Shown in pieces: positions 7,250 to 15,895 of a stretch of 64,000 bases of DNA (the first letter of the stretch is position 1; the number at the start of each line of letters is the position of its first letter). The notes beneath the pieces were generated by a model. It was not told the origin of the DNA. It searched no databases and saw only the letters and a program-made list of their open reading frames with translations. The position numbers and the translations under genes were made by a program. Source of the stretch: Myxococcaceae bacterium (GTDB lineage Bacteria > Myxococcota_A > Polyangia > Polyangiales > Ga0077539); contig SCUS01000157.1 in the NCBI GenBank assembly GCA_004297725.1, forward strand, positions 18,490-82,489. The letters are read 5' to 3'.

Positions 7250-8893
7250 TCACGACCGCAGCGCCCTGCGTCGGCGCACCGCCCACAGCACGACGCCCGC
7301 CGCGAGCGCGACGCCCGACCGCCCGCCTCGTTCGCCGCCCGCGCGACATCCGCAGCCCGCGCTCACCGTCGTCCCGGTGGTGGGGCGTCCTCCTGCATCC
7401 GCGCCTCCAGCGTCGGTGCGCAGACCTCCAGCGTCGAGGGTCCCCTCTCCCGGTCGGCGGCACTCCCCGGCGACGCACGCCTCGCCCTCGGGGCACGGCG
7501 TCGCGCCGTCCGGGAGCGCACATCGGTCCCGGCACGCCCCGCGCTCGCAGTACGAGCCCGTGGGGCAGGTCACGTCGAGGCAGTCGTCGGCGACGCAGCG
7601 GCCATCGGGCGCGCAGCCGAGACCGTCCGGACATGATCCGCAGGTGCAGCTGAACCGGCACTGCCCGTACCCCGGCTGCCGTGGGTCATCCTGGCAGAGC
7701 TGATCGCCTTCGCAGAACGCCTCGTCGCAGGGGCGGACGCAGCGGCCCGCGCGGCACTCCTGGCCGAAGGGACAGGACACCCCTTCGCAGGGGCTCGCGC
7801 ACGCCCCCGCGAGGCAGCGCTGGCCGGGCGCGCAGGTGATCGCCTCGCAGGCGTCCTCGACGCAGGTCCCACGCACCGAGCAGATGCGCCCGCCGGGGCA
7901 TGCGCGATCGGCCGGACAGCGCAACGCGCATCGCCCTCGATCGCAGACCTCGCCCTCGCCACAGTGGGCGTCGTCGTCGTCGACTCGCCCGTCGCAGTCG
8001 TTGTCCAGGCCGTTGCAGCGGCGGGCTTGCGGACCTCGGAGCGGTCGGCAATACGTCTCGAAGTCGGAGCGGCAGAGCGTGACCCCTTCGGCGCAGACGC
8101 CCGCGCGGTCGGGGACCACGCACGGCCTGCCTGCGCTGCTGCAACCGCCGCCGTCGGAGATGCCGACGATGGAGAAGCGATGCAGTCCTGGCTCTCCATT
8201 GGGGACATTGGTGGTGCGGCAGAGCTCGCCGATGGCCGCGGTGCGCGAGCTCGGGAGGGCGTAGAAATTCCGTTGGTTGCCAACGTCGAAGCCGACCTGG
8301 GCGTGGGCGCCGTCGGCCCCGGCGGTCCACTCGCAGCGGTTGTAGCGAAACTCCATGTCGACGCGGCCGACGTTGGGACATCGGGACGACCTCGACACGA
8401 TCAGCTGGAAGTCGTCGCGCGCGTCGTCGGGGTCGGCGCTGCGCCGCACGTCGTGCCAGGTCACGACGATCCGCCCCAGCTCCACGTGAAAGCAGATCGC
8501 GTTGCCCGAGGGTCGGCCGCCCCCGCGCGTGTCGACGTCGGCCCACCAGGGAGCGATCATCGCCTGCCCCGCCCGCGGAAACGGGCGAGGCGTCGGGTCG
8601 GCGAGCGGCGCGGCGAAGGTGATGTTGCCGTTGGTGTTGACGAAGAAGCGATCCACGCGCTCGTTGAAGAGAAAGAGCCCTTCGGGGAAGGCTGCGCGGA
8701 GGTCGACGGCCACCGGCGTCGCGCGAGCGTCGGGCTGCGGACCCGCGTAGGAGCCGTCGTCGCTGGGGTGCACGCAGTGCTCGGGCAGGCCGTAGCCGCT
8801 CGGTCCACCGAAGCCGCTGAGCAGGGGGACCGCGCCCGCCGGAGCGATCCGCAGTGTCAGGCAAGCCGCGACGAGCAGGGGGGACCTACGCAC
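7250..8893 (-). CDS. NIDO-domain secreted protein with MYXO-CTERM anchor
   Basis: About 547 residues if started at the GTG complementary to 8891-8893, which gives a compact signal peptide ending before VPLLSGFGGP. An ATG at 9016 would add a 41-residue leader. Domains in order: a nidogen-like (NIDO) beta domain with FFVNTNGNITF and WWADVDTRGGG; a MopE-like box RRCNGLDNDCDGRVDDDD; several six-Cys EGF/Dickkopf-like units; an Asp/Gly linker; and a MYXO-CTERM signal (CGCRAGGE, hydrophobic stretch, RRRRA). It is exported and surface-anchored. A paralogue lies at 27274-28860 and shares the same order. Divergent from the 9114 gene across about 220 bp. Confidence 0.85.
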   Translation of the reverse strand: MRRSPLLVAACLTLRIAPAGAVPLLSGFGGPSGYGLPEHCVHPSDDGSYAGPQPDARATPVAVDLRAAFPEGLFLFNERVDRFFVNTNGNITFAAPLADPTPRPFPRAGQAMIAPWWADVDTRGGGRPSGNAICFHVELGRIVVTWHDVRRSADPDDARDDFQLIVSRSSRCPNVGRVDMEFRYNRCEWTAGADGAHAQVGFDVGNQRNFYALPSSRTAAIGELCRTTNVPNGEPGLHRFSIVGISDGGGCSSAGRPCVVPDRAGVCAEGVTLCRSDFETYCRPLRGPQARRCNGLDNDCDGRVDDDDAHCGEGEVCDRGRCALRCPADRACPGGRICSVRGTCVEDACEAITCAPGQRCLAGACASPCEGVSCPFGQECRAGRCVRPCDEAFCEGDQLCQDDPRQPGYGQCRFSCTCGSCPDGLGCAPDGRCVADDCLDVTCPTGSYCERGACRDRCALPDGATPCPEGEACVAGECRRPGEGTLDAGGLRTDAGGADAGGRPTTGTTVSAGCGCRAGGERGGRSGVALAAGVVLWAVRRRRALRS

Positions 8894-9113
8894 GAGCGAA
8901 GGGCCACCGTCGCACGCGCAGCGGCGAGCAGGAAGGGGCGCTGGTCGTCGCTCCGGCACCAGCGGATCGCTGAGGTGGACCCCGGCGGGGGACGATCCCG
9001 ACGGGAGCGGGTGCATCACCCGGTTCCGCTGACGCGCCGACCGAAGACGCTCGTGGACCAGCGTCGTGAAGTTCGCTCGAACGCTTGACGGCCGTGGTGC
9101 CTCGCCGCTCCTA

Positions 9114-10121
9114 ATGCGCGCCGCTCCAGTGCCCTCCCGAGTCCACCCTCTGCGTCGCCCTGCCCTCGCGTCTTCCCTCGGCCTCGCCGCGCTGCTGTTT
9201 GCGATCCGCGCGGAGGCGATCGACGAGGCCTCTGGTGCGCGCCTCTCCTGGGTGCGGGCCGATGGGGCAGACACCTGCCCTTCGATCGATGAGCTCACCT
9301 CGCAGGTCGTCCAGCTGCTGGGCCGCGACCCCTTCCAGGCGAACCCCGCGCAGCACATCGAGGCCGTCGCCGAGCGCCATCACGGTCAGTGGCGGGCGAG
9401 GCTCTACGTGCGCACCAGCGACCACCCGATCGCGCCCCCGAGGGAGATCATCGACGACGCGCCGGATTGCAGCGCCCTCGCCACGGCGGTCTCGCTGGCG
9501 ATCGCGCTGAGCATCGACCCCACGGTGCGCCCCGCGCCGCCGCCACCCTCGCCCACCCCGGCGAGACCCGCCCCTGCCCCGTCCTTCGCGCTCCGGGAAC
9601 CGCGCCCGGCGGTGAGTTCCACCGTCGCGCTTGGCGCCTTCGGCCAGCTCGGGCTCCTCCCCGGCAGCTCCTTCGGAGCCGAGCTCTCGGCCGAGCCGTG
9701 GTCGCAAGACCGACTGCACCTCCGCGTCGGCGCGATCTTCCTTCCCGAGGTGCGCGCCGACCGCCCTGGAGGGGCCTTCCTCTTCGGCGCGACGGCCATC
9801 TCGCTCTCTCCCTGCGTGCACCTGTTCCGGGGTCAGGTCGCTTCCGTCGCTGCGTGCGGGACCTTCGTCGTGGGCGCCGCGCACGCACTGGCGCTCGACC
9901 TCACGCCGGTCGCTCCCGCCCAGCGGGCCTGGTTCGCGCTGGGAGCCTCCGCGCGGGCGTCGCTCCGGGTGGTCGGCCCCCTCTACGCGGAGGCGCGGCT
10001 CGACGTGGTCGCGCTGCCGTTGAGGGTGCAGTTCAACCTCCAGGGAGCGGCCGACGCCGTCTTCGAGCAGTCGCCGGTCGCCCTGAGCGGCTTCCTGGGT
10101 CTGGGTCTGTCGTTTCGGTGA
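9114..10121 (+). CDS. Exported protein, probable envelope/beta-barrel type
   Basis: A 335-residue protein from the ATG at 9114, which places the signal sequence (PALASSLGLAALLFAIRAEA) close to the start; an ATG at 9066 would add 16 residues. Residues about 20-120 form a soluble domain (DTCPSIDELTSQVVQLLGRD). A Pro-rich linker follows, then a C-terminal region with alternating hydrophobic strands ending GFLGLGLSFR, as in outer-membrane barrels. Its stop touches the ECF sigma gene, so it may be co-transcribed with, and monitored by, that regulatory pair. Function is unknown. Confidence 0.65.
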   Translation: MRAAPVPSRVHPLRRPALASSLGLAALLFAIRAEAIDEASGARLSWVRADGADTCPSIDELTSQVVQLLGRDPFQANPAQHIEAVAERHHGQWRARLYVRTSDHPIAPPREIIDDAPDCSALATAVSLAIALSIDPTVRPAPPPPSPTPARPAPAPSFALREPRPAVSSTVALGAFGQLGLLPGSSFGAELSAEPWSQDRLHLRVGAIFLPEVRADRPGGAFLFGATAISLSPCVHLFRGQVASVAACGTFVVGAAHALALDLTPVAPAQRAWFALGASARASLRVVGPLYAEARLDVVALPLRVQFNLQGAADAVFEQSPVALSGFLGLGLSFR

Positions 10122-10156
10122 AGGTCGTCGCCTCCGACCCGCAATGGGGGCATGCG

Positions 10157-10726
10157 GTGTCACTCACCCATCCTCCCATTCCTGTCGCATTGATCGTCGA
10201 GCGCCCCGACGTAGGCGACGTCGTCGCGGAGCACGGTGACTTCCTCTGGAAGACCCTCCAGCGCTGCGGCGTCCGCGAGGCCGACGTCGCCGACACCCTT
10301 CAGGAGGTCCTGATCGTGGTGCACCGCAAGCTGCCCTCCTACGACACCGGGCGCCCGATGCCGCCGTGGCTCTTCGGCATCTGCCTTCGGGTCGCCACCG
10401 CGCACCGGCGGCTCGCCTGGGTCCGGCGGGAGCGGCCCGTCGAGCAGGCGCCCGAGGACCCCTCCCGCCCCGCGCCGCCCGACCCCGAGGAGGCTGCCAG
10501 CCAGGCCCAGGCGAGGGCGCGGCTCGCGAGGGTCCTCGACGCGATGGACGCCGACAAGCGAGCGCTGCTGGTGATGTTCGAGATCGAGGAGCTGCCCTGC
10601 GACGAGATCGCGGCGATCGTCGGTGCGCCGGTAGGAACAGTCTGGTCGCGCCTCCACGCCGCCCGACGCCAGTTCGAGGCGACGCTGGCGCGGCTCCACG
10701 CGCGCGAGTCGAGGGGGGCGCGATGA
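10157..10726 (+). CDS. ECF-type RNA polymerase sigma factor
   Basis: A 189-residue protein. Region 2 is visible as DVADTLQEVLIVVHRKL followed by PPWLFGICLRVATAHRRLAW. Region 4 is seen in VMFEIEELPCDEIAAIVG followed by VGTVWSRLHAARRQFE. Both are diagnostic of the ECF sigma-70 family. The GTG at 10157 has a G-rich stretch 6 bp upstream; an alternative GTG at 10118 overlaps the previous stop. It is followed by an ATGA overlap with the next gene, which has the position of an anti-sigma factor. It probably controls an envelope-related regulon. Confidence 0.85.
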   Translation: MSLTHPPIPVALIVERPDVGDVVAEHGDFLWKTLQRCGVREADVADTLQEVLIVVHRKLPSYDTGRPMPPWLFGICLRVATAHRRLAWVRRERPVEQAPEDPSRPAPPDPEEAASQAQARARLARVLDAMDADKRALLVMFEIEELPCDEIAAIVGAPVGTVWSRLHAARRQFEATLARLHARESRGAR

Positions 10727-11526
10727 GCGAGCCCCGGCGCTGGCGACACGACGACGGCGGGGCCTCGCCCGAGGTGCGCGACCTGCTCGCGGCCGGGCGC
10801 GCTCCCCGAGGGATGAGCCCCGCCGAGCGGGACCGCGCGACCCGGCAGGCGGCCCGCATCGCGGCAGCCCCGGTGGGATGGTTCGCGTGGTCGAGCGCCT
10901 CCAAGGCCCTCGCGGCCTCGCTCGCGACGGTGGGCCTCGTGGTGGCCGCGCGCGTCGTCGTCCCCCACACCACGGCCCATCGTGGCGTGAGCCGACCGGC
11001 CGCGGCCGTACGTACATCGGGCCGAGCTCCCGAGGCGGCGCCCTCTTCGGTCTCTGTTCCCCCGGTCGTTACTTCTGCACCGACGGCCGCGACCGTCGCA
11101 TCGACTCCGGTTCGCACCGCGGCGCCGCGGACCGCGCCGATGCCTCGACCCCATCGGCTGCCGCCGACTGCGCCCTCCAGCGGAAGTGTCCCCGTGCTCG
11201 CGCCGGTCTCCTCGGGTGCCGTCGTGGCTCCTGCGATGGCCCCTCGTCGGGATGAGTCGCTCGCCGCGGAGGCGGCCCTCCTGGTGCGGGCCCAGCGCTC
11301 GCTGGAGAGCGACCCGGAGGCCTCGCTCGGACTGCTCGATACGCATGCGGGCTTCGCTCATCCGCGGCTCGCGGAGGAGCGTGAGCTGCTCGCGGTGCTG
11401 GCGCTTCAGAGGCTCGGTCGCGCCGAGGCGATGCGGGTGCGAGGCGAGGCGATGCTCGCGCGATGGCCGACGGGAGCCGCTGCGCAGCGAGTGCGTCGGC
11501 TGCTCGGGCCGATGCCCTCGCCGTAG
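10723..11526 (+). CDS. Membrane-bound regulator in anti-sigma position
   Basis: A 267-residue protein overlapping the sigma gene stop (ATGA at 10723-10726) with a purine-rich RBS. The N-terminal 40 residues are cytoplasmic. One membrane segment (SKALAASLATVGLVVAARVV) sits near residues 52-72. A long Pro/Ala/Ser/Thr linker follows, and the C-terminal 85 residues form a helical TPR-like domain (AEAALLVRAQRSLESDPEAS and so on). This is the architecture of myxobacterial one-pass anti-sigma partners. The C-terminal region and downstream sequence are duplicated at 19402-19815. Confidence 0.7.
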   Translation: MSEPRRWRHDDGGASPEVRDLLAAGRAPRGMSPAERDRATRQAARIAAAPVGWFAWSSASKALAASLATVGLVVAARVVVPHTTAHRGVSRPAAAVRTSGRAPEAAPSSVSVPPVVTSAPTAATVASTPVRTAAPRTAPMPRPHRLPPTAPSSGSVPVLAPVSSGAVVAPAMAPRRDESLAAEAALLVRAQRSLESDPEASLGLLDTHAGFAHPRLAEERELLAVLALQRLGRAEAMRVRGEAMLARWPTGAAAQRVRRLLGPMPSP

Positions 11527-11671
11527 GCGAGCAACGATTGTCTGAAGGGACGGGGACGTTCCCCGCAATGGGGGAACGGAGAAGCCGTGAAACGACCTGT
11601 GATGACGAGAACGCTTGCCTGCCTCGGTGCGACCATCCTTGCGGGCTGCCTAAACACCGTGACCATCGCTG
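11263..11671 (+). repeat. Segmental duplication, copy 1 (partner 19402-19815)
   Basis: This block covers the 3' end of the anti-sigma-like gene, the 60-bp intergenic region and the first 28 codons of the Kazal lipoprotein. It recurs at 19402-19815 with few substitutions plus a 5-bp insertion in copy 2. The intergenic part and signal-peptide codons are almost identical, while the downstream lipoprotein bodies have diverged clearly. Confidence 0.85.
11557..11578 (+). promoter_or_regulatory. Hairpin upstream of Kazal lipoprotein gene
   Basis: CGTTCCCC (11557-11564) and GGGGAACG (11571-11578) form a perfect 8-bp stem with a GCAATG loop. It ends 8 bp before the GTG start and abuts the RBS (GGAGAA). 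There is no U-run, so it is not a standard terminator. It could be a translational control element or a palindromic operator. The identical structure lies at 19701-19722. Confidence 0.5.
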
Positions 11672-12504
11672 CCTCGCCCGACGCGTCGGCTCCCAGTACC
11701 AACGTCGATGTTGAGACGCCGCACGACTCGGGTTCGATCGGAGACCGCGGCGAGGCACTGCCCTCGTCGTGCGCTGCGACACGCTGCGCCGCGGGTGAGC
11801 AGTGCTGCCTGACGACAGGGCGGTGCTTCGATCCCCGGGTGTCGACTGGCCAGTGTTCGGCACCGGTGCAGGACTCGTCGCCGCAGCGGACCTGCGCCTC
11901 CGATGCGGATTGCGCCGAGAGCGAGTTCTGCCGGTCGGATCAGGGCCTCTGTCTCGGCGCGGGCCACTGCGCGTCGCGTGACGCCTGCGGCGAGTGCATC
12001 ACCAGCATTCCCGGTGCTTGCACGGTGTGCGGGTGTGACGGCGTGAACTATCCCAACTCCCAGACCGCGTGCCGTCTGGGTGTCCGCGCGGTCGAGTCGG
12101 TGGGAGGCGCATGCGGCGGCAACCGGCCGGGCAGCCCCGATGCTGGCTTCTACGGCGATGGGGGGACGGCACGCATCCCCTGCGCGAACTCCACGCACTG
12201 CCCTGCTGCGCAGAGCTGCTGCGCGATCACGGGCGTGTGCTTCGAGACGGGTTGTTCCGCCTGTTGTCGGCAGCCACCGCCGGGGACGAGCTTCCCCTGC
12301 ATCACAAACGCGCAGTGTCGGAGCGACGAGTATTGTCGCGGTGAGGGGTGTGACACCCCTGGTGGCTGCGTGAGGATCCCGACCTCAGCCGGTTGCGGTG
12401 GCAGCGTCGCGCAGGTGTGTGGTTGCGACGGACGCACCTACGTCAACGACTGTTGGGCGGCCGGCGCCGGGGTCCGTGTCGCCCGCTCGGGGGCCTGCCC
12501 GTAG
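11587..12504 (+). CDS. Cys-rich lipoprotein with Kazal-like domains (copy 1)
   Basis: A 305-residue protein. The signal peptide ends in the lipobox LAGC. The mature part has many cysteines: CCLTTGRCF and CCAITGVCF boxes, DADC/NAQC units, and two Kazal-like motifs (CTVCGCDGVNYPN near the middle and VCGCDGRTYVNDCWA at the C-terminus). Kazal domains often inhibit serine proteases, but the inhibitory loop cannot be judged here. The GTG start has GGAGAA 4-9 bp upstream; an ATG at 11602 is an alternative. Its paralogue is at 19731. Confidence 0.82.
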   Translation: MKRPVMTRTLACLGATILAGCLNTVTIAASPDASAPSTNVDVETPHDSGSIGDRGEALPSSCAATRCAAGEQCCLTTGRCFDPRVSTGQCSAPVQDSSPQRTCASDADCAESEFCRSDQGLCLGAGHCASRDACGECITSIPGACTVCGCDGVNYPNSQTACRLGVRAVESVGGACGGNRPGSPDAGFYGDGGTARIPCANSTHCPAAQSCCAITGVCFETGCSACCRQPPPGTSFPCITNAQCRSDEYCRGEGCDTPGGCVRIPTSAGCGGSVAQVCGCDGRTYVNDCWAAGAGVRVARSGACP

Positions 12505-12564
12505 CGACGGGCACCTCGGCGCCTGACACTGCTCCGTCAGGTCCGTCTGGCGTGCGCAGTAGCG

Positions 12565-12768
12565 CTAGTGAGCGGTCGACATCAGGCCGATGGCCAGAGC
12601 CGCCAGTACGACCATCCCGACGACCAGCGCGGCGAGCTGCGCGGTCACCTTGTTCAGATCCGGTTCCGGGTCGCGATCCCGTGACGGCGCATCGCTCGTG
12701 ACCACAAGGTCGTCGGCGCCGAGCTCAGGCGCCTCAAGGTCGTCGGGCTTGCGGGGCGGTGCTGCCAT
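12565..12768 (-). CDS. Small C-terminally anchored membrane protein
   Basis: A 67-residue protein starting MAAPPRKPDDLEAPE. The first 45 residues are acidic and polar. The last 20 (LAALVVGMVVLAALAIGLM) form one membrane helix. A GTG at 12798 would add 10 residues. It is convergent with the lipoprotein gene and follows the membrane protein at 12936. No family recognised. Confidence 0.5.
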   Translation of the reverse strand: MAAPPRKPDDLEAPELGADDLVVTSDAPSRDRDPEPDLNKVTAQLAALVVGMVVLAALAIGLMSTAH

Positions 12769-12935
12769 GCGGTACGGCACGTTGCGAGGGTACAGCACGG
12801 GCGTTGGGCGATGTGCGCGTTGATCGTCGCAGGGGCGGCCGAACCGGGCAGGTGCCCCGCGGTGTCAGGCGTCCAGCAGGCGGGGGCTGCCCTGCGTCAA
12901 TGGCCAGCAAGATCCGACCGTCGCGCGCCGTCCGA

Positions 12936-14243
12936 TCAGACCCACGGCCGTCCGAGGAGGCCGAGCGACGCGCAGGCCGCGAGCGGAACGCACGTTACGA
13001 CCACGTAGGCGAGCGCCTCGGCGTCGGCGACGGAGCGCGCTGCGGCGATGGCGCGGAGCACGGCGGCCCGATCGCCCTCGACGTAGTCGTCCGGCCCGAG
13101 GGCGGGTACGTCGCGGTAGTGGGACGTCGCTCCGACGACACTCCGCAACAACACCACCGGGCCTGCGTATGCCGGGTCGGTGCCGTTCGCCCGGAGGCGC
13201 GCTTCGCTGCCCTCGAGCACCAGTTCGCCGTCGCTCGTCCGCGTCGCCTCGCGCCACGCCGAGGGCTCGCCGAACGCTCGGCGGAAGGCCCTCGCTCGGC
13301 GCAACGTGGCCGCGGCCGCGGCGAAGCCGACCACCGCCGCGAGGGTCCAGGACATCGGGGGCGCGAGGTCGTGGGCGAGTCGGCGGAGCGTCGGGGTGAA
13401 GACGTGACAGTCCGCGAGGTCGAGCGCCCGCGGCGTCCACACGTCTGGGACGTAGAGCACGTTGCGGCGCCGATCGATGCGCGGTGATTGTTGGTACCCC
13501 GGGTACAGCCAGCGTGTGGGGCGGCCGCCTGCGTCGGGGGCTTCGAGGCTCACCGAACCTGCCCGATTCCAGATGGTGCACCGGCCCACCGGCATCGCGA
13601 TGACCTGATCGGGGGTCGATGCGCTCGCGTCCGGGTCCGGGACCGAGATCAGTCTGGCGATGTACTCGTTGGGACTCGGGTGGTCGAGGTGACGGACCGC
13701 GGCGCCGGGGACGAGAAGCACGCCGAGCGCCATGGCCACGACGAGCATCGGCCGCGCTGCGACCGCGAGCAGACGGCGGGGCAACAGGCCGAACCCGAGG
13801 GCGAACAGGGGCACCGCAACCCAGAGGAAGCTGGTCACCATGGTCGAGAGGTTCCGCGGCGGGTTGTCCGCGAACTGCGCGAGGCGAAACATTCCGCCAC
13901 CGACCTGATCGATCACGAAGGGTACCTGGGCGACGACGGCCGCCGTGAGCGCGAACACGGTGCGAAGGCGCGGCGTCGGGTCGCCCGCCATCGCGTCGGG
14001 GAGCTCGCGTGGAGCCATCCACCGGACCGCCGCGAGGAGCAGCCACGGCAGCGCGGCGTCGATACGACCCACTCCGTTCTCAATCGACAACATCCCGAGG
14101 AACAGTCCCCCGAAGGCGAGGAGCAGGCCGCCCCCGAACATCCGCAGGTAGCCGGGCGAGCCCGCGGCGGAGTCGGGCACGCTTCGGGCCCCGCGCAGCC
14201 ACGTGGCAGGGGACAGCGGCGACCCCATCGTCACGACATCCAT
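12936..14243 (-). CDS. Multi-pass membrane protein, unknown
   Basis: A 435-residue protein from the ATG at 14243 (an upstream ATG at 14351 adds Arg-rich sequence; a third option is 14228). Hydrophobic segments are seen around GGGLLLAFGGLFLGML, ALPWLLLAAV, VFALTAAVVAQVPFV, LWVAVPLFALGFGLL, MLVVAMALGVLLVPG, WTLAAVVGFAAAAA and a C-terminal VVVTCVPLAACASLGLLG. A soluble loop of about 100 residues lies between segments five and six. I do not recognise a family. It is divergent from the kinase operon across about 270 bp. Confidence 0.65.
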   Translation of the reverse strand: MDVVTMGSPLSPATWLRGARSVPDSAAGSPGYLRMFGGGLLLAFGGLFLGMLSIENGVGRIDAALPWLLLAAVRWMAPRELPDAMAGDPTPRLRTVFALTAAVVAQVPFVIDQVGGGMFRLAQFADNPPRNLSTMVTSFLWVAVPLFALGFGLLPRRLLAVAARPMLVVAMALGVLLVPGAAVRHLDHPSPNEYIARLISVPDPDASASTPDQVIAMPVGRCTIWNRAGSVSLEAPDAGGRPTRWLYPGYQQSPRIDRRRNVLYVPDVWTPRALDLADCHVFTPTLRRLAHDLAPPMSWTLAAVVGFAAAAATLRRARAFRRAFGEPSAWREATRTSDGELVLEGSEARLRANGTDPAYAGPVVLLRSVVGATSHYRDVPALGPDDYVEGDRAAVLRAIAAARSVADAEALAYVVVTCVPLAACASLGLLGRPWV

Positions 14244-14515
14244 CGGAGCATCGTACCGGCGACGGCCCCAGCGCGGGGCGCCCGAAAGCTCACCCGGCTC
14301 GCGAGCCCTCCCCCGCCGTCGTCGCTCGTCGAAGCTCGAGCCGTCGTCCATCCAAGGCGTCGTCGCCCAGGATCGCCTCCTCGTGCGCCGCGATGACGAC
14401 CTTCCGCATCACGTCCTGACGGTGACCGCGGCAGTGCGCAGGGATCCTCGATTGCACGCGCCCCGCCCCGAGCGTAGCGTCGCGCCGGAGAGCGGCGGGG
14501 GGGGAGGCCCAGAGC

Positions 14516-15892
14516 GTGTCGACGAACGTCACGGAGGAGACCGAGTCCGAGGATCCGTTGCAGCCGGGCGCGATGTTCGGTCGCTACGCCATCGTGCGGA
14601 GGATCGGCAAGGGAGGGATGGGGGCCGTCTACGAGGCGACGCACGTGGACCTCCAGAAGCGCGTGGCGCTGAAGACGCTTCACCCCGAGTTCGCGCGCGA
14701 CGCGACCATCCGGGCGCGGTTCCTCCAGGAGGGCAAGGCCGCCTCGCGGCTCCGACACCCTCACGTCGTCGACGTCTCGGACTTCGGCGTGCAAGACGGC
14801 AACGCCTACCTGGTGATGGAGTACCTCGAGGGCGAAGGGCTCGACGCGCTCCTCGAGCGCGACGGGGCGCTGGAGGTCGAGAGAATCGCCGAGATCCTGC
14901 TGCCGATCTGCTCGGCGGTGTCGGCGGCCCACCGCGAGGGCATCGTCCACCGCGACCTCAAGCCAGAGAACGTCTTCCTCGCCCGCAACGCCCTCGGCCA
15001 GACGCTGCCCAAGGTGCTGGATTTCGGGATCTCCAAGCTCGACGACCCGGCGTCGGGCTTCGCGCGCACGGGCTCCTCTGCCCTCCTGGGGACGCCCTAT
15101 TACATGTCCCCCGAGCAGGCGCAGGGGGCCAACCGCGTCGACGCCCGCAGCGACCAGTACGCGCTCGGCGTCATCGCGTACGAGTGCGCGACCGGGCAGA
15201 GGCCCTTCGACGCCGACGCGCTGTTCGTGCTGCTCAAGCGCGTCGTGGAGGGCGACGCGCGACCGCCGCGCGCCCTGCGGCCGGACCTCCCGATCCCCTT
15301 CGAGCGGATGATCCTCCGGGCGATGAGCGTCGACCCGGGCGACCGCTTCCCCTCCGTCGAGACCTTCGCGGCCGAGCTCGTGGCCTTCGCAGGCTCGACC
15401 GCTCGCACGACGTGGGAGCCGCTGCTCGCGCACGCGACAGCGCCGTCGCCCTCGGGCGGCCCTGGCCGCGCCGCGCCGACCAGCACCCTCAACGCCAGCG
15501 CCGCGGAGATCCCCGCGCGCACCCCTGACTCACTCCGCAAGGGGCTCCTCTGGACCGCCGTCGCCGTCGCCGTCGCGTGTGCGTTGGTCGCGGCCGGCTC
15601 GGCGCTCACGCGGCGCCCTTCGGTTGCCGGCCCGGCGGCGTCGGCCCCGGTTACGGTCCTGAGGCGCGAGGTAATCGAGGCGCCGACGGTCGCCCCGACG
15701 CCCGCCGTCGTGGCGGTCGTCACGACACCGACGGCGCCGCCGCCGGCCACGGCGTCCACGGTCGTCACGTCGGCCGCCCGGTCGCCGGGTGCGCGTCGGC
15801 CGGCCCGCCCTCGGGGGAGAGCGACGTCCTTGGCGCGGCCCCGCCCCGACGCCGTCGAGCGTGGGACCAATGGCGCGTCCATCGAGGAGTGA
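14516..15892 (+). CDS. Membrane-anchored Ser/Thr protein kinase (PknB type)
   Basis: A 458-residue protein with GTG start. All key kinase motifs are present: Gly loop GKGGMGAVYE (31-40), catalytic Lys in VALK (53), HRDLKPEN (Asp 147), DFG (169-171) and the MSPE box (198-200). After the kinase domain (to about 292) comes a linker, one membrane helix (LLWTAVAVAVACALVAAG, about 345-362) and a Pro/Thr/Ala-rich extracytoplasmic tail with no recognised sensor. It phosphorylates protein Ser/Thr in the cytoplasm. It is first in an operon with the PEGA and FG-GAP genes, with 3 bp to the next start, so it may sense or regulate that envelope system. Confidence 0.93.
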   Translation: MSTNVTEETESEDPLQPGAMFGRYAIVRRIGKGGMGAVYEATHVDLQKRVALKTLHPEFARDATIRARFLQEGKAASRLRHPHVVDVSDFGVQDGNAYLVMEYLEGEGLDALLERDGALEVERIAEILLPICSAVSAAHREGIVHRDLKPENVFLARNALGQTLPKVLDFGISKLDDPASGFARTGSSALLGTPYYMSPEQAQGANRVDARSDQYALGVIAYECATGQRPFDADALFVLLKRVVEGDARPPRALRPDLPIPFERMILRAMSVDPGDRFPSVETFAAELVAFAGSTARTTWEPLLAHATAPSPSGGPGRAAPTSTLNASAAEIPARTPDSLRKGLLWTAVAVAVACALVAAGSALTRRPSVAGPAASAPVTVLRREVIEAPTVAPTPAVVAVVTTPTAPPPATASTVVTSAARSPGARRPARPRGRATSLARPRPDAVERGTNGASIEE

Positions 15893-15895
15893 CCG

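Noticed and set aside
11557..11578. Rho-independent terminator of the anti-sigma-like gene
   Set aside because: The stem is strong but there is no T-run after it, and it abuts the next gene's RBS.
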